Assembly: GCA_014529385.2 (NCBI GenBank)
Contig: CM043968.1
Location: forward strand, 10,365,648 to 10,429,647
Reading direction: 5' to 3'
Length of the DNA stretch: 64,000 bases
From: Adiantum capillus-veneris
Taxonomy: Eukaryota; Streptophyta; Polypodiopsida; Polypodiales; Pteridaceae
The notes under the pieces are model-generated. The model was not told the origin of the DNA. It saw only the letters and a list, made by a program, of their open reading frames with translations, and searched no databases. This document shows, piece by piece, positions 63,097 to 64,000 of this stretch (within the stretch, counting starts at the first letter, position 1; every line of letters starts with the position of its first letter). A program made the translations under genes and the position numbers.

Positions 63097-64000
63097 TCAT
63101 GTACCATCATAGAGCATCCTTTGCAAAGAGAGTGCTTTTGAGTCCTCTATGATATCTGGTCCCTTGACAGGATTTTCATTGTGTGGCTTCTTGTCACACT
63201 CATGCTTCATGCAGCAAAATTTACGTGAGATGGTCGCTTTCTGATAGTCCTTCGATAGATCCTTTGGTAGAAGGTGACTCAAATAGGGCTTTAGGCGATA
63301 CCCGTTTACCTTCCTGGAGTGCTCTTTACCATTCAAGTCCATAAGCTGATAGTAACTTGAATTGAAATCCTTCTTGACTATATATGGCCCTTGCCATCTA
63401 TTTTCAAACTTGGTATCAAGACCATTGTCAAGGCGATTGTCATACCTTAGCACAAGCTCTCCTTCCTTGATGCCTTTGTCCTTAAGTTTCTTGTCAAGCT
63501 TCTCCTTTGCTTGGGTAGCTTTTCTTTTGTAGCATTTGTAAGTTGCTTCTCTTTTCCACTCAAGCTCCACTAATGTAAGAAGTCGATCCATCCATACCTC
63601 TTGATCATCTTGTGCACCTCTGTCATGAAGCCGCATTGTTGGAATGTTGAGCTCGATAGTCTGCAAAGCCTCTTGACCATACACCAAGTGAAATGGCGTG
63701 AACTTTGTTGCCTCCCTATATGTGGTCCGATATGCCCACAAGGCACCATCCAAGAAGTCATCCCATAACTTTGTTTTGTTTTACACCATCTTTCTAATGA
63801 TGCCTGCAATGAAACCATTAGCCTTCTCCACCAGACCATTTGATTGTGGGTAGTAGGGTGTGCTATGACGATGCATAATGTGAAGCTCTTCACAAACTTC
63901 TGTGAGTAAACCCTTCTTGAGACCATTATCCGAAACAATCTCTAGAGGTGTGCCAAGTCTACAACAAATATTAGTGTAGACAAACCTGCTCACTGTTTCC
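63097..64000 (-). pseudogene. Ty3/gypsy integrase C-terminal half (Tat/Athila-like), runs off right edge
   Basis: On the minus strand from the right edge: integrase core with GTPLEIVSDNG (catalytic Asp), TPYYPQSNGLVEKANG (catalytic Glu), a TAA at 63,783-63,781 (one C-to-T from CAA), then in the same frame LDGALWAYRTTYREATKFTP, HLVYGQEALQTIEL, a charged helical region, and the RWQGPYIVKK and GYRLKPYLSHL segments of the integrase C-terminal domain, stopping at 63,097. About ten residues after SDNG are missing compared with typical integrases. No chromodomain. The style (ALWAYRTTYR, YGQEA) matches Tat/Athila elements and differs from the 35.6-kb family. Confidence 0.85.

Overview
The window looks like a repeat-dominated stretch of a land-plant nuclear genome. 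I found no host housekeeping gene, tRNA or rRNA. The evidence is chromodomain-type Ty3/gypsy LTR retrotransposons primed by initiator-methionine tRNA, a Tat-like Ty3/gypsy relic with a second RNase H, a CACTA-like DNA transposon, very dense (CT)n/(GT)n/(AT)n microsatellites, and intron-free but stop-riddled reading frames. A fern or other seed-free plant is my best guess from the style of the elements. That is inference only.

Layout. 1-1.4 kb: a minus-strand frame of unknown family with five in-frame stops. 2.1-15.8 kb: a 13.7-kb composite of two 4.8-kb direct repeats, about 96-97% identical, around a 4.1-kb core. The core carries, on the minus strand, an arginine/glycine-tailed Gag-like protein and a reverse transcriptase (RT) that is not of LTR-element type and resembles Penelope-like RTs. 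The repeats carry an unknown, apparently constrained 171-codon frame on the plus strand, and (GT)n lies at all four repeat borders. 17.1-18.4 kb: a 1.34-kb terminal-inverted-repeat element beginning CACTA and flanked by TTAA. 19.6-21.4 kb: a minus-strand Ty3/gypsy fragment. 21.5-23.1 kb and again 46.9-48.9 kb: two copies of an element encoding only an L1-ORF1-like protein, bounded on both sides by (CT)n. 27.6-31.3 kb: a plus-strand Tat-like element that kept Gag, two RNase H domains and integrase but lost protease and RT.

32.2-45.0 kb: a minus-strand Ty3/gypsy element split inside its RNase H gene by an almost complete plus-strand relative (35,635-44,494; LTRs of 1.6 and 1.5 kb, primer-binding site, one gag-pol frame, polypurine tract). 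49.9-60.5 kb: the same family again, a minus-strand copy apparently split by plus-strand material, producing large inverted repeats. 63-64 kb: the integrase end of another minus-strand Ty3/gypsy element that runs off the window.

The elements do not form a pathway; the window is a record of nested insertion. The main repeated theme is decay by nonsense substitutions of the C-to-T kind with few frameshifts. The LTRs of the main Ty3/gypsy family carry a regular array of CCAAT/ATTGG boxes. The best candidates for something undescribed are the 13.7-kb composite, the (CT)n-bounded ORF1-only element, and the CCAAT-array LTR.
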